This document shows positions 49,410 through 58,431 of a stretch of 64,000 nucleotides of DNA, piece by piece; within the stretch, counting starts at the first letter, position 1; every line of letters begins with the position of its first letter. The DNA is from Paenibacillus antri. GTDB lineage: Bacteria; Bacillota; Bacilli; Paenibacillales; YIM-B00363. Below the pieces are notes generated by a model. That model had not been told where the DNA came from. It ran no database searches and was given only the letters and a program-made list of their open reading frames with translations. The stretch spans positions 124,001 through 188,000 of the forward strand of contig NZ_VCIW01000009.1 of NCBI RefSeq assembly GCF_005765165.1, in the 5' to 3' direction. Position numbers and translations under genes: made by a program.

Positions 49410-51675
49410 AAGGGTATGGCCGACAAGCGTTTCGACGCGGCTCCTGATCGTTCTGGCGATGGGCCTTCTGTCGGCGGGGATCATCCTGTTCGCGATCGGT
49501 CGATGGGATCGCCTCCCCAGCCTGCAAGAGATGGGAATCGACGCCCCCCCGGGGAACGCGTTCCCGGTGTTCCAAGGAGATCCATGGGTCGCGCCGGCGA
49601 TCGGCCCCGACGGCTTCGCGGAAGTCGCGCAAAATCGGCGTTTCGCGCTGTACGTAGATCCGAAGACGAGCCAGATCGCGGTCCGCAACAAGGAGAGCGG
49701 GTTTGTATGGAGAAGCAACCCGCCCGCCTCGCGAATCGAAAAGGAGACGGTGAAAGGGGCGCTGCTTGAAAACCTGCAGTCCCCGTTCATCTTGGAGTAC
49801 GTCGTCGGCGCGAATACGCGCCGAATCCAAAGCAACTCGCTCGATGCGAAGCTGAACGCGACCTACGTCCCGATCCGGGACGGCATTCAAGTGACGTACG
49901 ATTACGGCGAGCTGAACCTCTCCTTCGCGATGCAATACGTCTTAACCGAAGCCGGCTTCGAGCTGCGCATTCCGGACGCGGGCTTGAAGGAGGCGGGAGA
50001 GGCGAAGTTGTTCTCACTCAATCCGCTCCCGTATTTCGGCGCGGTCGCCGGGAAGGAGGAGGAAGGGTATCTCTTCGTACCCGACGGTCCGGGAGGGCTC
50101 ATTCGGTACGACTCCCGTCCGCCGGCTCATGTGAGAGGTTACGATTTCGCCGTCTACGGCGACGATCCCGCCCATCTGAAAGAGGGTATCTTCAAGCCGA
50201 AGCGGGAGCCGATCAGTTACCCCGTATTCGGCCTTGCGAGAGGGGACGAGGCTTACGCGGCGATCGTATCGGAAGGGAAATATAACGCGTCGATCCGTGC
50301 CCTTCCGTCCGGGATCGTCTCTTCGTACCATTCGCTCAGCGTCAACTTCCCTTATCGGCAGGAGTACGGACGAAGAGTCAGCGGGCTTACGGACGAGAAG
50401 GTCAAGACGATCGAAGCGGAACGGGCGTCGACGGATCGCCGCGTCGAATATCGGCTGCTTCATGGAGACGAAGCCGATTATGTCGGGATGGCCCATGCGT
50501 ACCGGCAGTACTTGGAGGACAACGACATGCTGCCGGAACGGCTTGCGCCGACCGAACGGATCCCGCTGCATCTGTCGTTGATCGGCGGCGGGATGAAGCC
50601 GAAATTCGGCGGTTATCGGTACGAACCGGCCACGACTTTTCGACAGGCGGAGCGCATCGTAGAGCAGCTGCTTCAAGAAGGGGTCGCGAACCTTCGGATC
50701 ACCTTCCAAGGCTGGCAGCGCAGCGGCCGCGCGAGCACGGACCAGCGGCTTCCGATCGCGAAAGACATCGGAGGAACGGACGGCGTGCGCGACTTCGTCC
50801 GTACGATGAAGGAGAAGGGGATCCCGGTGTTGTTCGAGGATACCGTCGGTTGGAAACGACCGGAGCATTCCGATTTCTCCATGAAGGCGGACGGCGTCCG
50901 GGCCATCGATTCCACCGTGCTCCAGGGAAGATTCCGATTTAACGACGAATTCGCGCTGATCCCTGGAGTGCTCGGCGACTTCATCGTGCATCCGGTGCAA
51001 GCGATCCGCGGTCAGAAGGAAGTGATCGACGCGCTCGGACGCATCGGGGCGAGCGGAATCCATTACGTCGACGGTCCCGGCAACTTGCTGTACAGCGACT
51101 ACAACGCCGACGCGCGTCTCTCCAGAGCGGACACGGCGTACTATTACTCGTCGCTGCTTCGGTACACGAAGAACGAATTCGGCTCCGTCGGCGTGAAGCG
51201 GGGGCATGATTACGCGCTGCGATACGCGGAGCTGGTCGAGGAATTCCCTCTGGAGTCGAGCTACGACTTGATCGTCGACGAGACGGTGCCGTTCTATCCG
51301 ATCGCCGTTCACGGGGCGGTTCCTTATACTTCGACGCCGGGCAATTTACGCAATCAATACGATCTCGACTTGCTGAAAGCGATCGAATACGGCGCGATCC
51401 CTTCCTTCAAGCTGACGTACGCGCCGAGCCGCGCGTTGACCGACACGGATTACGGCGGCGTGTACAGCAGCGAATTCGCCGTATGGAAGGATCGGATCGC
51501 GGAAGAATACGCGAAATTCGATTCGCTCGCCGCGGTGTACCATCAGCGGATCGTAGACCATGAGCGAGCGGAGGACGGCGTGTTCGTCACGACGTACGAA
51601 GACGGCACCAAGGTCACCGTCGACTACAACGCGATGCAATTCTACGTGGAGGAAGGAGGCGGGGAAGACCGGTGA
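49402..51675 (+). CDS. DUF5696 family membrane-anchored protein
   Basis: A 757-residue protein with one N-terminal transmembrane anchor (about 13-30) and a large extracellular part. I recognise it by recall as DUF5696, usually found beside such ABC genes in Paenibacillus. The first half is beta-rich (RRIQSNSLDAKLNATYVPIR); the second half reads like a TIM barrel (LRITFQGWQRSGRAST, IPVLFEDTVGW, GIHYVDGPGNLLYSDYNADA, SSYDLIVDETVPFYPIAVHG). A glycoside hydrolase or sugar-binding role is plausible but unproven. TTG start with GGGAGGTGA upstream; ends in GTGA overlap with the next permease. Confidence 0.78.
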   Translation: MLRRVWPTSVSTRLLIVLAMGLLSAGIILFAIGRWDRLPSLQEMGIDAPPGNAFPVFQGDPWVAPAIGPDGFAEVAQNRRFALYVDPKTSQIAVRNKESGFVWRSNPPASRIEKETVKGALLENLQSPFILEYVVGANTRRIQSNSLDAKLNATYVPIRDGIQVTYDYGELNLSFAMQYVLTEAGFELRIPDAGLKEAGEAKLFSLNPLPYFGAVAGKEEEGYLFVPDGPGGLIRYDSRPPAHVRGYDFAVYGDDPAHLKEGIFKPKREPISYPVFGLARGDEAYAAIVSEGKYNASIRALPSGIVSSYHSLSVNFPYRQEYGRRVSGLTDEKVKTIEAERASTDRRVEYRLLHGDEADYVGMAHAYRQYLEDNDMLPERLAPTERIPLHLSLIGGGMKPKFGGYRYEPATTFRQAERIVEQLLQEGVANLRITFQGWQRSGRASTDQRLPIAKDIGGTDGVRDFVRTMKEKGIPVLFEDTVGWKRPEHSDFSMKADGVRAIDSTVLQGRFRFNDEFALIPGVLGDFIVHPVQAIRGQKEVIDALGRIGASGIHYVDGPGNLLYSDYNADARLSRADTAYYYSSLLRYTKNEFGSVGVKRGHDYALRYAELVEEFPLESSYDLIVDETVPFYPIAVHGAVPYTSTPGNLRNQYDLDLLKAIEYGAIPSFKLTYAPSRALTDTDYGGVYSSEFAVWKDRIAEEYAKFDSLAAVYHQRIVDHERAEDGVFVTTYEDGTKVTVDYNAMQFYVEEGGGEDR

Positions 51676-52568
51676 ATTCGAGCGTCGAGAAGCGCAAGGC
51701 GTATCTGTTGTTTCGCTGGAAGACCTACGGCGTCGGGTATTTGTTTATGCTCCCGTGGATCGTCGGTTTTTTATCCTTCGTCCTCTTCCCGGTCGGATGG
51801 TCGTTATACAACAGTTTCAATAAAGTGTCGATTACGAGCGACGGCTTTCAATACCATTGGGTCGGATTCGAAAATTATTACAGGATGCTGTTCGAGAACA
51901 ACGAATACCCGATTTTATTGATTACGTATTTTCAAGAAATGCTGCTCATGATTCCGCTGATCTTGATTTTCGCGTTTTTCGTCGCGCTCTTGCTGAATCA
52001 GAAGTTCCCGGCTCGGGGGTTCATGCGGACGGTGTTCTTCTTGCCCGTCATCTTCGCTACGGGACAGGTGTTGATGGAGCTGTTCCGGCAAGGCTCGGGC
52101 GAGCTCCCGTTCATGGAGCAATATCGAGTCGAAGACGTCGTCGATTTGTATTTCGGCGGCTCCGTCGCGGAGGCGATCGTGAGCGTGCTGAGCAAGGCGG
52201 TCATCATCCTATGGTATTCCGGGGTACAAATTTTGATCTTCCTCGCCGGCTTCCAGACGATTTCGCGAACGCTGTACGAAGCGATTCGCGTCGACGGCGC
52301 GTCGCCTTGGGAAAGCTTCTGGAAAATTACGTACCCCGCGATGATTCCGTTCATCGGGCTGAACGCGGTGTATACGATCGTCGACTTGTTCACGTACCCG
52401 TTCAACCCCGTCCTGAAGGTCGTGCAGGATAACATGTTCAAGGCGACGACGGGGTACGGATACGCGAGCGCGATGGCATGGTTGTATTTCGGCTTAGTCT
52501 TAGTATGTATCGGCGCGGCGCTCGGATTGACGTATCGGGCGTCGGGGATGGGAGGCGGACGAAGATGA
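51672..52568 (+). CDS. Sugar ABC transporter permease (MalF type), second pair
   Basis: A 298-residue permease with six helices and the EAA loop LYEAIRVDGASPWESFWKITYP. GTG start overlapping the DUF5696 stop. First member of a second permease pair in the same operon; no second ATPase is present. Confidence 0.88.
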   Translation: MNSSVEKRKAYLLFRWKTYGVGYLFMLPWIVGFLSFVLFPVGWSLYNSFNKVSITSDGFQYHWVGFENYYRMLFENNEYPILLITYFQEMLLMIPLILIFAFFVALLLNQKFPARGFMRTVFFLPVIFATGQVLMELFRQGSGELPFMEQYRVEDVVDLYFGGSVAEAIVSVLSKAVIILWYSGVQILIFLAGFQTISRTLYEAIRVDGASPWESFWKITYPAMIPFIGLNAVYTIVDLFTYPFNPVLKVVQDNMFKATTGYGYASAMAWLYFGLVLVCIGAALGLTYRASGMGGGRR

Positions 52569-53551
52569 AGCCGGAGAGAACGGCAAGGCGGCTCGAGGGG
52601 CTCCGAACGGCGGGAAGGATGCCGAATCGGATGGCGCTGCAGCTGAAGAGGCTTGCGATCGGGCAGAACGTGAACGACGGCTGGATCGCGAAGATCGTCA
52701 TCTTGCTCGTGTTGACGGTCATCGCGTTCTTGTACGTTCGTCCGATCATCGACATGATCTCGACGAGTTTGAAGAGCTTGGAGGACTTGATCGACCCGGT
52801 GGTCGGGGTCATCCCGCGGCACGTCGATCCGCAAAACTTCATCGACGCCTGGAACGGACTCGTGTACCCGCAGTCGTTCGCGAGCACGCTCACGATCGCC
52901 TTGTTCGGCTCGGCGTTCCAGGTGTTCTCCTGCGCGATCACCGGGTATGCGCTGGCCCGTCTGCAGTTTCCTGGGAAGAACGTCTTCTTCTTCTTGACGA
53001 TCGTAACGTTCCTGGTGCCGCCGCAAATTACCATCGTTCCTTTGTACATGATCTACCAGCAGCTCGGGTGGCTCCATACGCCGTTCGTCTTCTTGGTGCC
53101 CGCGCTGCTCGGGCAAGGGCTGCGCGGCGCGTTGTTCGTCATCATTTTCCGCCAATTTTTCCTGTCCCAACCGAAGGCGTTGGAGGAAGCGGCGAGGATG
53201 GACGGCGCCTCCGCGTTCCGTTTGTTTTTCCGGATCATGCTTCCGCTCGCGAGCGCGTCCTGTCTCGTGGTGTTCCTCTTTTCCTTCATCTGGTACTGGA
53301 ACATGTACTACGAGGCGACGCTGTTTCTAAGCAAAGGGTTCACGCCGTTATCGATCCGGCTCAGCGCGCTCGAGATGCAGCTGATCGGCAACCAGTCGCT
53401 GACGTTCGGCGCCGACGCCGGCAAGGATCCGATCGCCGAAGGGCCGAAGATGGCCGCGGCGTTCCTCATCATCCTGCCGCCGCTGATCGTGTATATGATC
53501 GCGCAGCGTTGGTTTACCGAGGGCATCGAACGGTCGGGGATGGTCGAATGA
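52565..53551 (+). CDS. Carbohydrate ABC transporter permease (MalG type), second pair
   Basis: A 328-residue permease: basic N-terminal ~50 residues, six helices, and EAA loop LEEAARMDGASAFRLFFRIM. I chose the ATG at 52565 (GGAGG upstream, four-base overlap with the previous gene) rather than the longer frame from 52478. A periplasmic loop near the C-terminus carries SLTFGADAGKDPIAEGPK. Confidence 0.88.
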   Translation: MKPERTARRLEGLRTAGRMPNRMALQLKRLAIGQNVNDGWIAKIVILLVLTVIAFLYVRPIIDMISTSLKSLEDLIDPVVGVIPRHVDPQNFIDAWNGLVYPQSFASTLTIALFGSAFQVFSCAITGYALARLQFPGKNVFFFLTIVTFLVPPQITIVPLYMIYQQLGWLHTPFVFLVPALLGQGLRGALFVIIFRQFFLSQPKALEEAARMDGASAFRLFFRIMLPLASASCLVVFLFSFIWYWNMYYEATLFLSKGFTPLSIRLSALEMQLIGNQSLTFGADAGKDPIAEGPKMAAAFLIILPPLIVYMIAQRWFTEGIERSGMVE

Positions 53552-54396
53552 CGACCGCGCGCGAATATACGAAGCGAGGGGCGTTCGCGGCAGGGATCGA
53601 AGGCCCGGCCTGCGACCCGGACGGCAATCTATACGCCGTCGCGTACAATGACGGCCGGCCTCGGGCGATCGGGAAGGTGTCCCCCGGAGGGGAGGCCTCC
53701 TTCTTCGTCTCCCTGCCGGAAGGCAGCATGGGCTGCGGCATGCGGGCGTACCCGAAGGAGGGCGCCCTGTTCGTCGCGGACTTCGCCGGCCATAACGTGC
53801 TGAAGATCGAGCTGACGACGCGGCGCGTGTCGGTGCATTGCCATGAGCCGCGCATGCATCAGCCGAACGATCTCGCGATTCGCTCGGACGGGACGCTGTT
53901 CGCCAGCGACCCGCTTTGGGACGAAGGAACCGGACAGCTGTGGAGGATCGATCCGGACGGAACCGCCGCGCTGCTCGAGACCGGCATGGGGACGACGAAC
54001 GGGATCGAGCTCAGCCCCGACGAACGAACGCTGTACGTGGCCGAGACGCTGCAGCGTACCGTATGGGCGTATGACGTGAGCGGAACGGGGGCGGTATCGG
54101 GCAAGCGGCTCTTGCACCGCTTCGAGGACCATCTGTCGGACGGGATGCGCTGCGACGCGTCGGGGAATCTGTACGTGACGAGGTTCGGCAAAGGCTGCAT
54201 CGCAAAGCTGTCCCCGGAGGGGGAGCTTCTGGAGGAGATCGCGCTGAACGGGAAGCAGTGCACGAATGTAACGTTCGGCGGAGCGGACGGCCGGGATGCG
54301 TACGTCACGGTCGCCGACAACGGCACGATCGAGACGTTCCGGACGGACGTTCCCGGACGCTGCTGGGCGATGTGGAGGAGCGCGGAGGGCTTCTAG
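53548..54396 (+). CDS. SMP-30/gluconolactonase-like protein
   Basis: A 282-residue six-bladed propeller-type protein of the SMP-30/gluconolactonase/LRE group: GIEGPACDPDGNLYAVAYND near the start, HQPNDLAIRSDGTLFASDPL, TNGIELSPDERTLYVAET and DHLSDGMRCDASGNLYVTRF. The metal-ligand-type Glu, Asn and Asp are in place by pattern. The family hydrolyses sugar lactones, which suits an oxidative sugar pathway. ATGA overlap with the upstream permease. Confidence 0.85.
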   Translation: MTTAREYTKRGAFAAGIEGPACDPDGNLYAVAYNDGRPRAIGKVSPGGEASFFVSLPEGSMGCGMRAYPKEGALFVADFAGHNVLKIELTTRRVSVHCHEPRMHQPNDLAIRSDGTLFASDPLWDEGTGQLWRIDPDGTAALLETGMGTTNGIELSPDERTLYVAETLQRTVWAYDVSGTGAVSGKRLLHRFEDHLSDGMRCDASGNLYVTRFGKGCIAKLSPEGELLEEIALNGKQCTNVTFGGADGRDAYVTVADNGTIETFRTDVPGRCWAMWRSAEGF

Positions 54397-54404
54397 GTTC
54401 GTCG

Positions 54405-54434
54405 TGGACACCCGGACGACGGATACGTTACAAT
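54405..54434 (+). promoter_or_regulatory. Candidate promoter of the IclR gene
   Basis: TGGACA (54405-54410), 18-base spacer, TACAAT (54429-54434), 28 bases before the start codon. Confidence 0.5.
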
Positions 54435-54462
54435 ATTTTCGGAGAAAGAAGGAGGGATATCC

Positions 54463-55233
54463 TTGGATCAACCATCGCCTAAGGTGAAATCGGCGGACCG
54501 GGTTCTTGATATATTCGAGCTGTATTCGGGAGATAAAGATTCTTATACGCTGACGGAAATCGCGAAGTCGTTGAACATGCCCGCCAGCAGCACGTACCAA
54601 CTGCTTCAGAACATGCTGAGCCGAGGGTATCTCGAGTCGGACAGCACGGGCAAAAATTTCCGACTGGGCTACAAGCTCTTCGAAATTCGGGTGCAGCACC
54701 GGAAGAGCACCAGCTTGACGGCGGAATTTTTCCATATCGCGGGGAAGATGGCGGAACAGCTGAAAGAAGTCATTCTACTGGGCGTGCGCAGCGAAGACAA
54801 GGTCGTCTATATCGCGGAGAAGCAAATCGCGCAGCCGTTCCGCTTTTCCACAAGCCTCGGTTCGGTGCTGCCTCTTCACGCGTCCGCTTCCGGGAAAATC
54901 TTGCTCTCCCGTCTGCCCGAAGAGGAGATCGACGCGCTGTATCCGAAGAAAAAATTAAAAACGTTTACAAGCAAAACGATTTCGACCGTCGACGCGCTGA
55001 AAGAGGAGCTCGCGAAGGTGCGCGAGGAACAGATCGCGTACAATTACGGCGAATCGGTGGAGGGCGTCCACTGCATGGGCGGGCCGATCTACGACATGGA
55101 GGGCAACGTGGTCGCTTCCGTCAGCGTGTCGATTCCCGCGATCCGGATTACGGACGAATTGTGGGAAAATACGCGGTTTTGGATCAAGAAGGCTTGTACG
55201 GAAATCAGCAATAAGGTATACCTGCAAAATTGA
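54463..55233 (+). CDS. IclR family transcriptional regulator
   Basis: A 256-residue IclR-type regulator: N-terminal winged helix-turn-helix (about 5-70; YTLTEIAKSLNMPASSTYQL then LQNMLSRGYLESDSTGKNFR) and C-terminal effector domain (about 85-250; VILLGVRSEDKVVYIAEK, LPLHASASGKILLSRLP, GVHCMGGPIYDMEGNVVASV). TTG start with GAAGGAGG upstream. Lies between the transport operon and the catabolic operon and has its own promoter and terminator; likely regulates one or both. Confidence 0.92.
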   Translation: MDQPSPKVKSADRVLDIFELYSGDKDSYTLTEIAKSLNMPASSTYQLLQNMLSRGYLESDSTGKNFRLGYKLFEIRVQHRKSTSLTAEFFHIAGKMAEQLKEVILLGVRSEDKVVYIAEKQIAQPFRFSTSLGSVLPLHASASGKILLSRLPEEEIDALYPKKKLKTFTSKTISTVDALKEELAKVREEQIAYNYGESVEGVHCMGGPIYDMEGNVVASVSVSIPAIRITDELWENTRFWIKKACTEISNKVYLQN

Positions 55234-55254
55234 AAACAGGCCGTCCGCGGCTCG

Positions 55255-55282
55255 AAGCCTCCTGCGATGCAGGGGGCTTTTT
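55255..55282 (+). terminator. Intrinsic terminator after the IclR gene
   Basis: AAGCCTCCTGC-GAT-GCAGGGGGCTT (one T-G pair) followed by TTTC. Confidence 0.8.
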
Positions 55283-55333
55283 CGATGCCATTTTTCATAA
55301 ATAAAAAAAGTTTAAGTATACATGAAAAAATCG

Positions 55334-55362
55334 TTGACTATCGAGGGCGTCGAATATAGAAT
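55334..55362 (+). promoter_or_regulatory. Sigma-A promoter of the catabolic operon
   Basis: TTGACT (55334-55339), 17-base spacer, TAGAAT (55357-55362), in an AT-rich patch. The downstream segment TTTCCTTAACAACTGGAA (55361-55378) has short inverted ends and could be an IclR operator; that is a guess. Confidence 0.7.
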
Positions 55363-55422
55363 TTCCTTAACAACTGGAATAGAACGGAAAAACGGAATAC
55401 GGGGAGTCGAGGGGGAAGCGGG

Positions 55423-57678
55423 ATGGTCGACAATTTGCTGGCGGCGCTGCCTGAGGAACTGACCCGATTTACGCAGCTGCCGAACGCGGAGGGGCATAAC
55501 GCGGTTTGGGATTTCGCGAAATCGCCCGATGGCCGGTTTTACGTAAGCGTGTGCGGGGAAAACGAGAAACCGCTTACAGCGCTGCTCTACGAGTATTACC
55601 CGAAGACGGGCGACATTCGGCTCATCTTCGACGTCGCCAAGGCGTGGATCGTCGACGCGCGGCAGATGCCGCCGAGCAAGATCCATACGAGCATCGATTT
55701 CCTGCCGGACGGCCGGCTGATTATGGCGACCCATAACACCGCGCCGGCCCCCGGGCATAAGCAGTGGATGTATGAGCAGTATTACGAGCATCCGTGGGAA
55801 GGGTATCCGGGTTCGATTCTGATGATCGTCGACCCGGATACGAACGAGGTGCAGGTCCGAGGCATTCCCGTGCCGAGAGAGAGCATCTACGGCGGCATGC
55901 TCGGGAACGACCCGCGGTATTATTATTTTCTCGGGTACATGCGAGGTCACTTCTACCGGCTGGACCTGGATACGAACGAAGTGAAGGATTACGGGAAGGT
56001 GTCCGAGTTTTCCTCCTGCCGGTTGGTGAAGGACCGCGAGGGGCGGTTGTACGGCAGCTCGTATACCGGCGGGGTGTGGCGGTACGATCCAGCGAGCGAC
56101 CGCGTCGAGGATTTGAAGGTGCGATTCACGTCGCCGAACGGGACGAAGCATCGGAGGCAGTTCATCTTCGCCGTGCATTCCCCCAGGAACACCATCTTCA
56201 TGGTGGACAATATGGACGGCGAGATGATCGAGCTCGATCCCGAGACGCTCGAAGCGACGAGGCACGGCCCGATTCATCTGCCTTCGCAGCGGCCGGTCAA
56301 CCCGTACGGCGTCGGCGGCCTCGCGGCGGACGACGACTTCGTGTTGTATTACGGCCTGAAGACGTACGACGGCTACAGCCCGATCCGGCTCGTCCGCTGG
56401 GATATCTTGAACGGCGGGACTCCCGAAAATCTCGGACTCGTCGCGCCTTCGGGCAAGGACTCTCAGTATTTGTGCGAGATGATCTTCGACGGCGACGGGC
56501 GGCTGCACATGGTGGACGTCTGCGGCGAATTTTCGCCGTATATTTTGGCCGTCGACGCGAAGCGGCTGCAGCCGCCGGGACCGGACGCGCCGAACGCCGC
56601 GCTGCGGCCGTACAGCGAGCCCGACTATAACGGCGTAGGCGCGCCGGCGTATATGCATATTGTCGCGAACGACGCCCGTACGATTCCGCTGCATCAGCAT
56701 TTGGATTGGGCGGACACGGCGGTGCTCCATATGCGGAGCGCGCGCGGCCGGCTGTACGCGGTAAGCGGCACGCAGCGTACGCTGCTGCTCGAGCTCGAGC
56801 GGGACGACGTCCGGCCGGCGAAGGCGACGGTCGTGAACGAACGGGCGGCCGCAGTCTCTTGCATCGATCGGGTGGACGGCGGGATCGCGGCGCTGACCGC
56901 GGACGGCGACGTCGCGTCGATCGACCTCGCCGACGGCGCGGTCCGCACGGTCGCGGCGCCGGTTCCGGGCGGCGCGCCGTTAGCGGCGCTGCACTGCGAC
57001 CTCGGAGGAGGCGTCCTGGTCGCGGGCGACCGCGAGGGGGCGCTCTATACGCTCGATTGCGCGACCGGGGCATGCGCGCCGCTGCGGAACGCGCCCGCCG
57101 CCGCCAAGGACGGTTGCGTACTGAAGCTCGACGACCGCAGGCTGCTGTTTTCCGGCAACAACGACGAGCTTCTGGTGTACGACATGTCGGAGGGGCGCAG
57201 CGAGACGTTAGCCGTACGGGCGCCCTCCATTCGGGGCAGGGCGTTCCTGGCGACGATGACCGGGGGCGCGCAGCTGGCGGACGGCACGGTCGTCGCGGGC
57301 ACGTACGACGGCATGCTGTTTACCTTGTCGCCGGATTTGCGGCGCAAGACGACATACGGCCGGCTGTACTCGAGCGGGGAGCTTCGACAGTTCGTCCGGC
57401 TCGACGGCGAGACGATCGCCGGCGTCTATGGCGGCCCGAACGATGCCGGTCATGTGTTCCGCTACTCCCGGGACGAGGGCTTCGTCGATCTGGGCCGGCC
57501 TCGGGTGATCAAAGATAACCCCGAGCTGAGGGACGTCGACACCGAATGGGCCAATATCCATTACATCTCTTGTTTGGTCTACGACGCGGAGGACGATGCG
57601 CTCTGGGTCGCTTCGGGCGAGGAGTACGGCTGCATCGTGCGTTATCAAGGCCCGTCCGTCCCGGGCGAACCGTCATGA
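55423..57678 (+). CDS. Large beta-propeller-type protein, unknown function
   Basis: A 751-residue protein without a signal peptide. Repeated blade-like strands run throughout (AVWDFAKSPDGRFYVSVCG, IDFLPDGRLIMATHNTAP, CRLVKDREGRLYGSSYTGGV, GGIAALTADGDVASIDLADG, GTYDGMLFTLSPDLRRKT), enough for about two propellers. I do not recognise a named family; the pattern resembles WD40/YVTN and PQQ-type folds but carries none of their catalytic motifs. It heads the catabolic operon after a strong promoter; the ATG follows GGGGGAAG. Overlaps the GDPD gene by four bases. Confidence 0.72.
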   Translation: MVDNLLAALPEELTRFTQLPNAEGHNAVWDFAKSPDGRFYVSVCGENEKPLTALLYEYYPKTGDIRLIFDVAKAWIVDARQMPPSKIHTSIDFLPDGRLIMATHNTAPAPGHKQWMYEQYYEHPWEGYPGSILMIVDPDTNEVQVRGIPVPRESIYGGMLGNDPRYYYFLGYMRGHFYRLDLDTNEVKDYGKVSEFSSCRLVKDREGRLYGSSYTGGVWRYDPASDRVEDLKVRFTSPNGTKHRRQFIFAVHSPRNTIFMVDNMDGEMIELDPETLEATRHGPIHLPSQRPVNPYGVGGLAADDDFVLYYGLKTYDGYSPIRLVRWDILNGGTPENLGLVAPSGKDSQYLCEMIFDGDGRLHMVDVCGEFSPYILAVDAKRLQPPGPDAPNAALRPYSEPDYNGVGAPAYMHIVANDARTIPLHQHLDWADTAVLHMRSARGRLYAVSGTQRTLLLELERDDVRPAKATVVNERAAAVSCIDRVDGGIAALTADGDVASIDLADGAVRTVAAPVPGGAPLAALHCDLGGGVLVAGDREGALYTLDCATGACAPLRNAPAAAKDGCVLKLDDRRLLFSGNNDELLVYDMSEGRSETLAVRAPSIRGRAFLATMTGGAQLADGTVVAGTYDGMLFTLSPDLRRKTTYGRLYSSGELRQFVRLDGETIAGVYGGPNDAGHVFRYSRDEGFVDLGRPRVIKDNPELRDVDTEWANIHYISCLVYDAEDDALWVASGEEYGCIVRYQGPSVPGEPS

Positions 57679-58427
57679 TCCGGATTCAAGGTCACCGAGG
57701 CTTGCCGGCGGCGTTTCCCGAAAATACGATGCTGTCTCTGCGGGAAGCCGTTCGCGAAGGGGCCGACGGCATCGAGATGGACGTGCGGCGCACGGCCGAC
57801 GGGATGTACGTCTTGATGCACGACGAAACCGTGGACCGGACGACGAACGGCTCGGGAGCCGTGGACCGGCTGCGATTCGAGCAGGAGGTTCGACACTTGG
57901 ACGCCGGCGCTTGGATGGGAGACGCGTTCGCCGGGCGGGAAGATGCCAAGGTGCCGGCGCTGATCGACGCGCTCGACGAATTCGGGGACGCGGGGGTCGA
58001 ACTGATCCTCCACATCAAGTGCCCCGCGGGCGACGCCCTTCCCGCCCTGGAGCTCGTGAAGGCGCGAGGGCTGATTCGGCGGACGACGTTCTTCGGCAAG
58101 CTCGAGGCGATCAACGCCGTCAAAGCGGCGGAGCGGGACGCGCGCACGCAGAACGACGGCGCGCCGGGACCGGAGACATACGAAGCGGTGCTGCAGAATG
58201 CTGTTCTTCACGGGCACGACGCGGTCAGCGTGAGCCCTGCCGTCACGGCGGAGATGGCGGCCCGCATCAAGTCGTTCGGGAAGGCGGTCCATTGCTCGTT
58301 CCTTACGGACGATTACGAGGAGCGGACGAAGCGGCTTGCCGAACTAGGCGTCGATGCGGTGTTAGGGAACGATGTGTCGCGCATGAAGCGAGCGGTCCGG
58401 CAAGCGGGCCGGGACGAACGGAGGTGA
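57675..58427 (+). CDS. Glycerophosphodiester phosphodiesterase family protein
   Basis: A 250-residue GDPD-type TIM barrel: QGHRGLPAAFPENTMLSLRE with the catalytic His-Arg, then DGIEMDVRRTADGMYVLMHD with the metal-binding Glu/Asp and second catalytic histidine. The late half is less typical. The family releases glycerol 3-phosphate from deacylated lipids; placed in a sugar operon it may act on another phosphodiester. ATGA overlap with the propeller gene. Confidence 0.85.
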   Translation: MIRIQGHRGLPAAFPENTMLSLREAVREGADGIEMDVRRTADGMYVLMHDETVDRTTNGSGAVDRLRFEQEVRHLDAGAWMGDAFAGREDAKVPALIDALDEFGDAGVELILHIKCPAGDALPALELVKARGLIRRTTFFGKLEAINAVKAAERDARTQNDGAPGPETYEAVLQNAVLHGHDAVSVSPAVTAEMAARIKSFGKAVHCSFLTDDYEERTKRLAELGVDAVLGNDVSRMKRAVRQAGRDERR

Positions 58428-58431
58428 GCGA

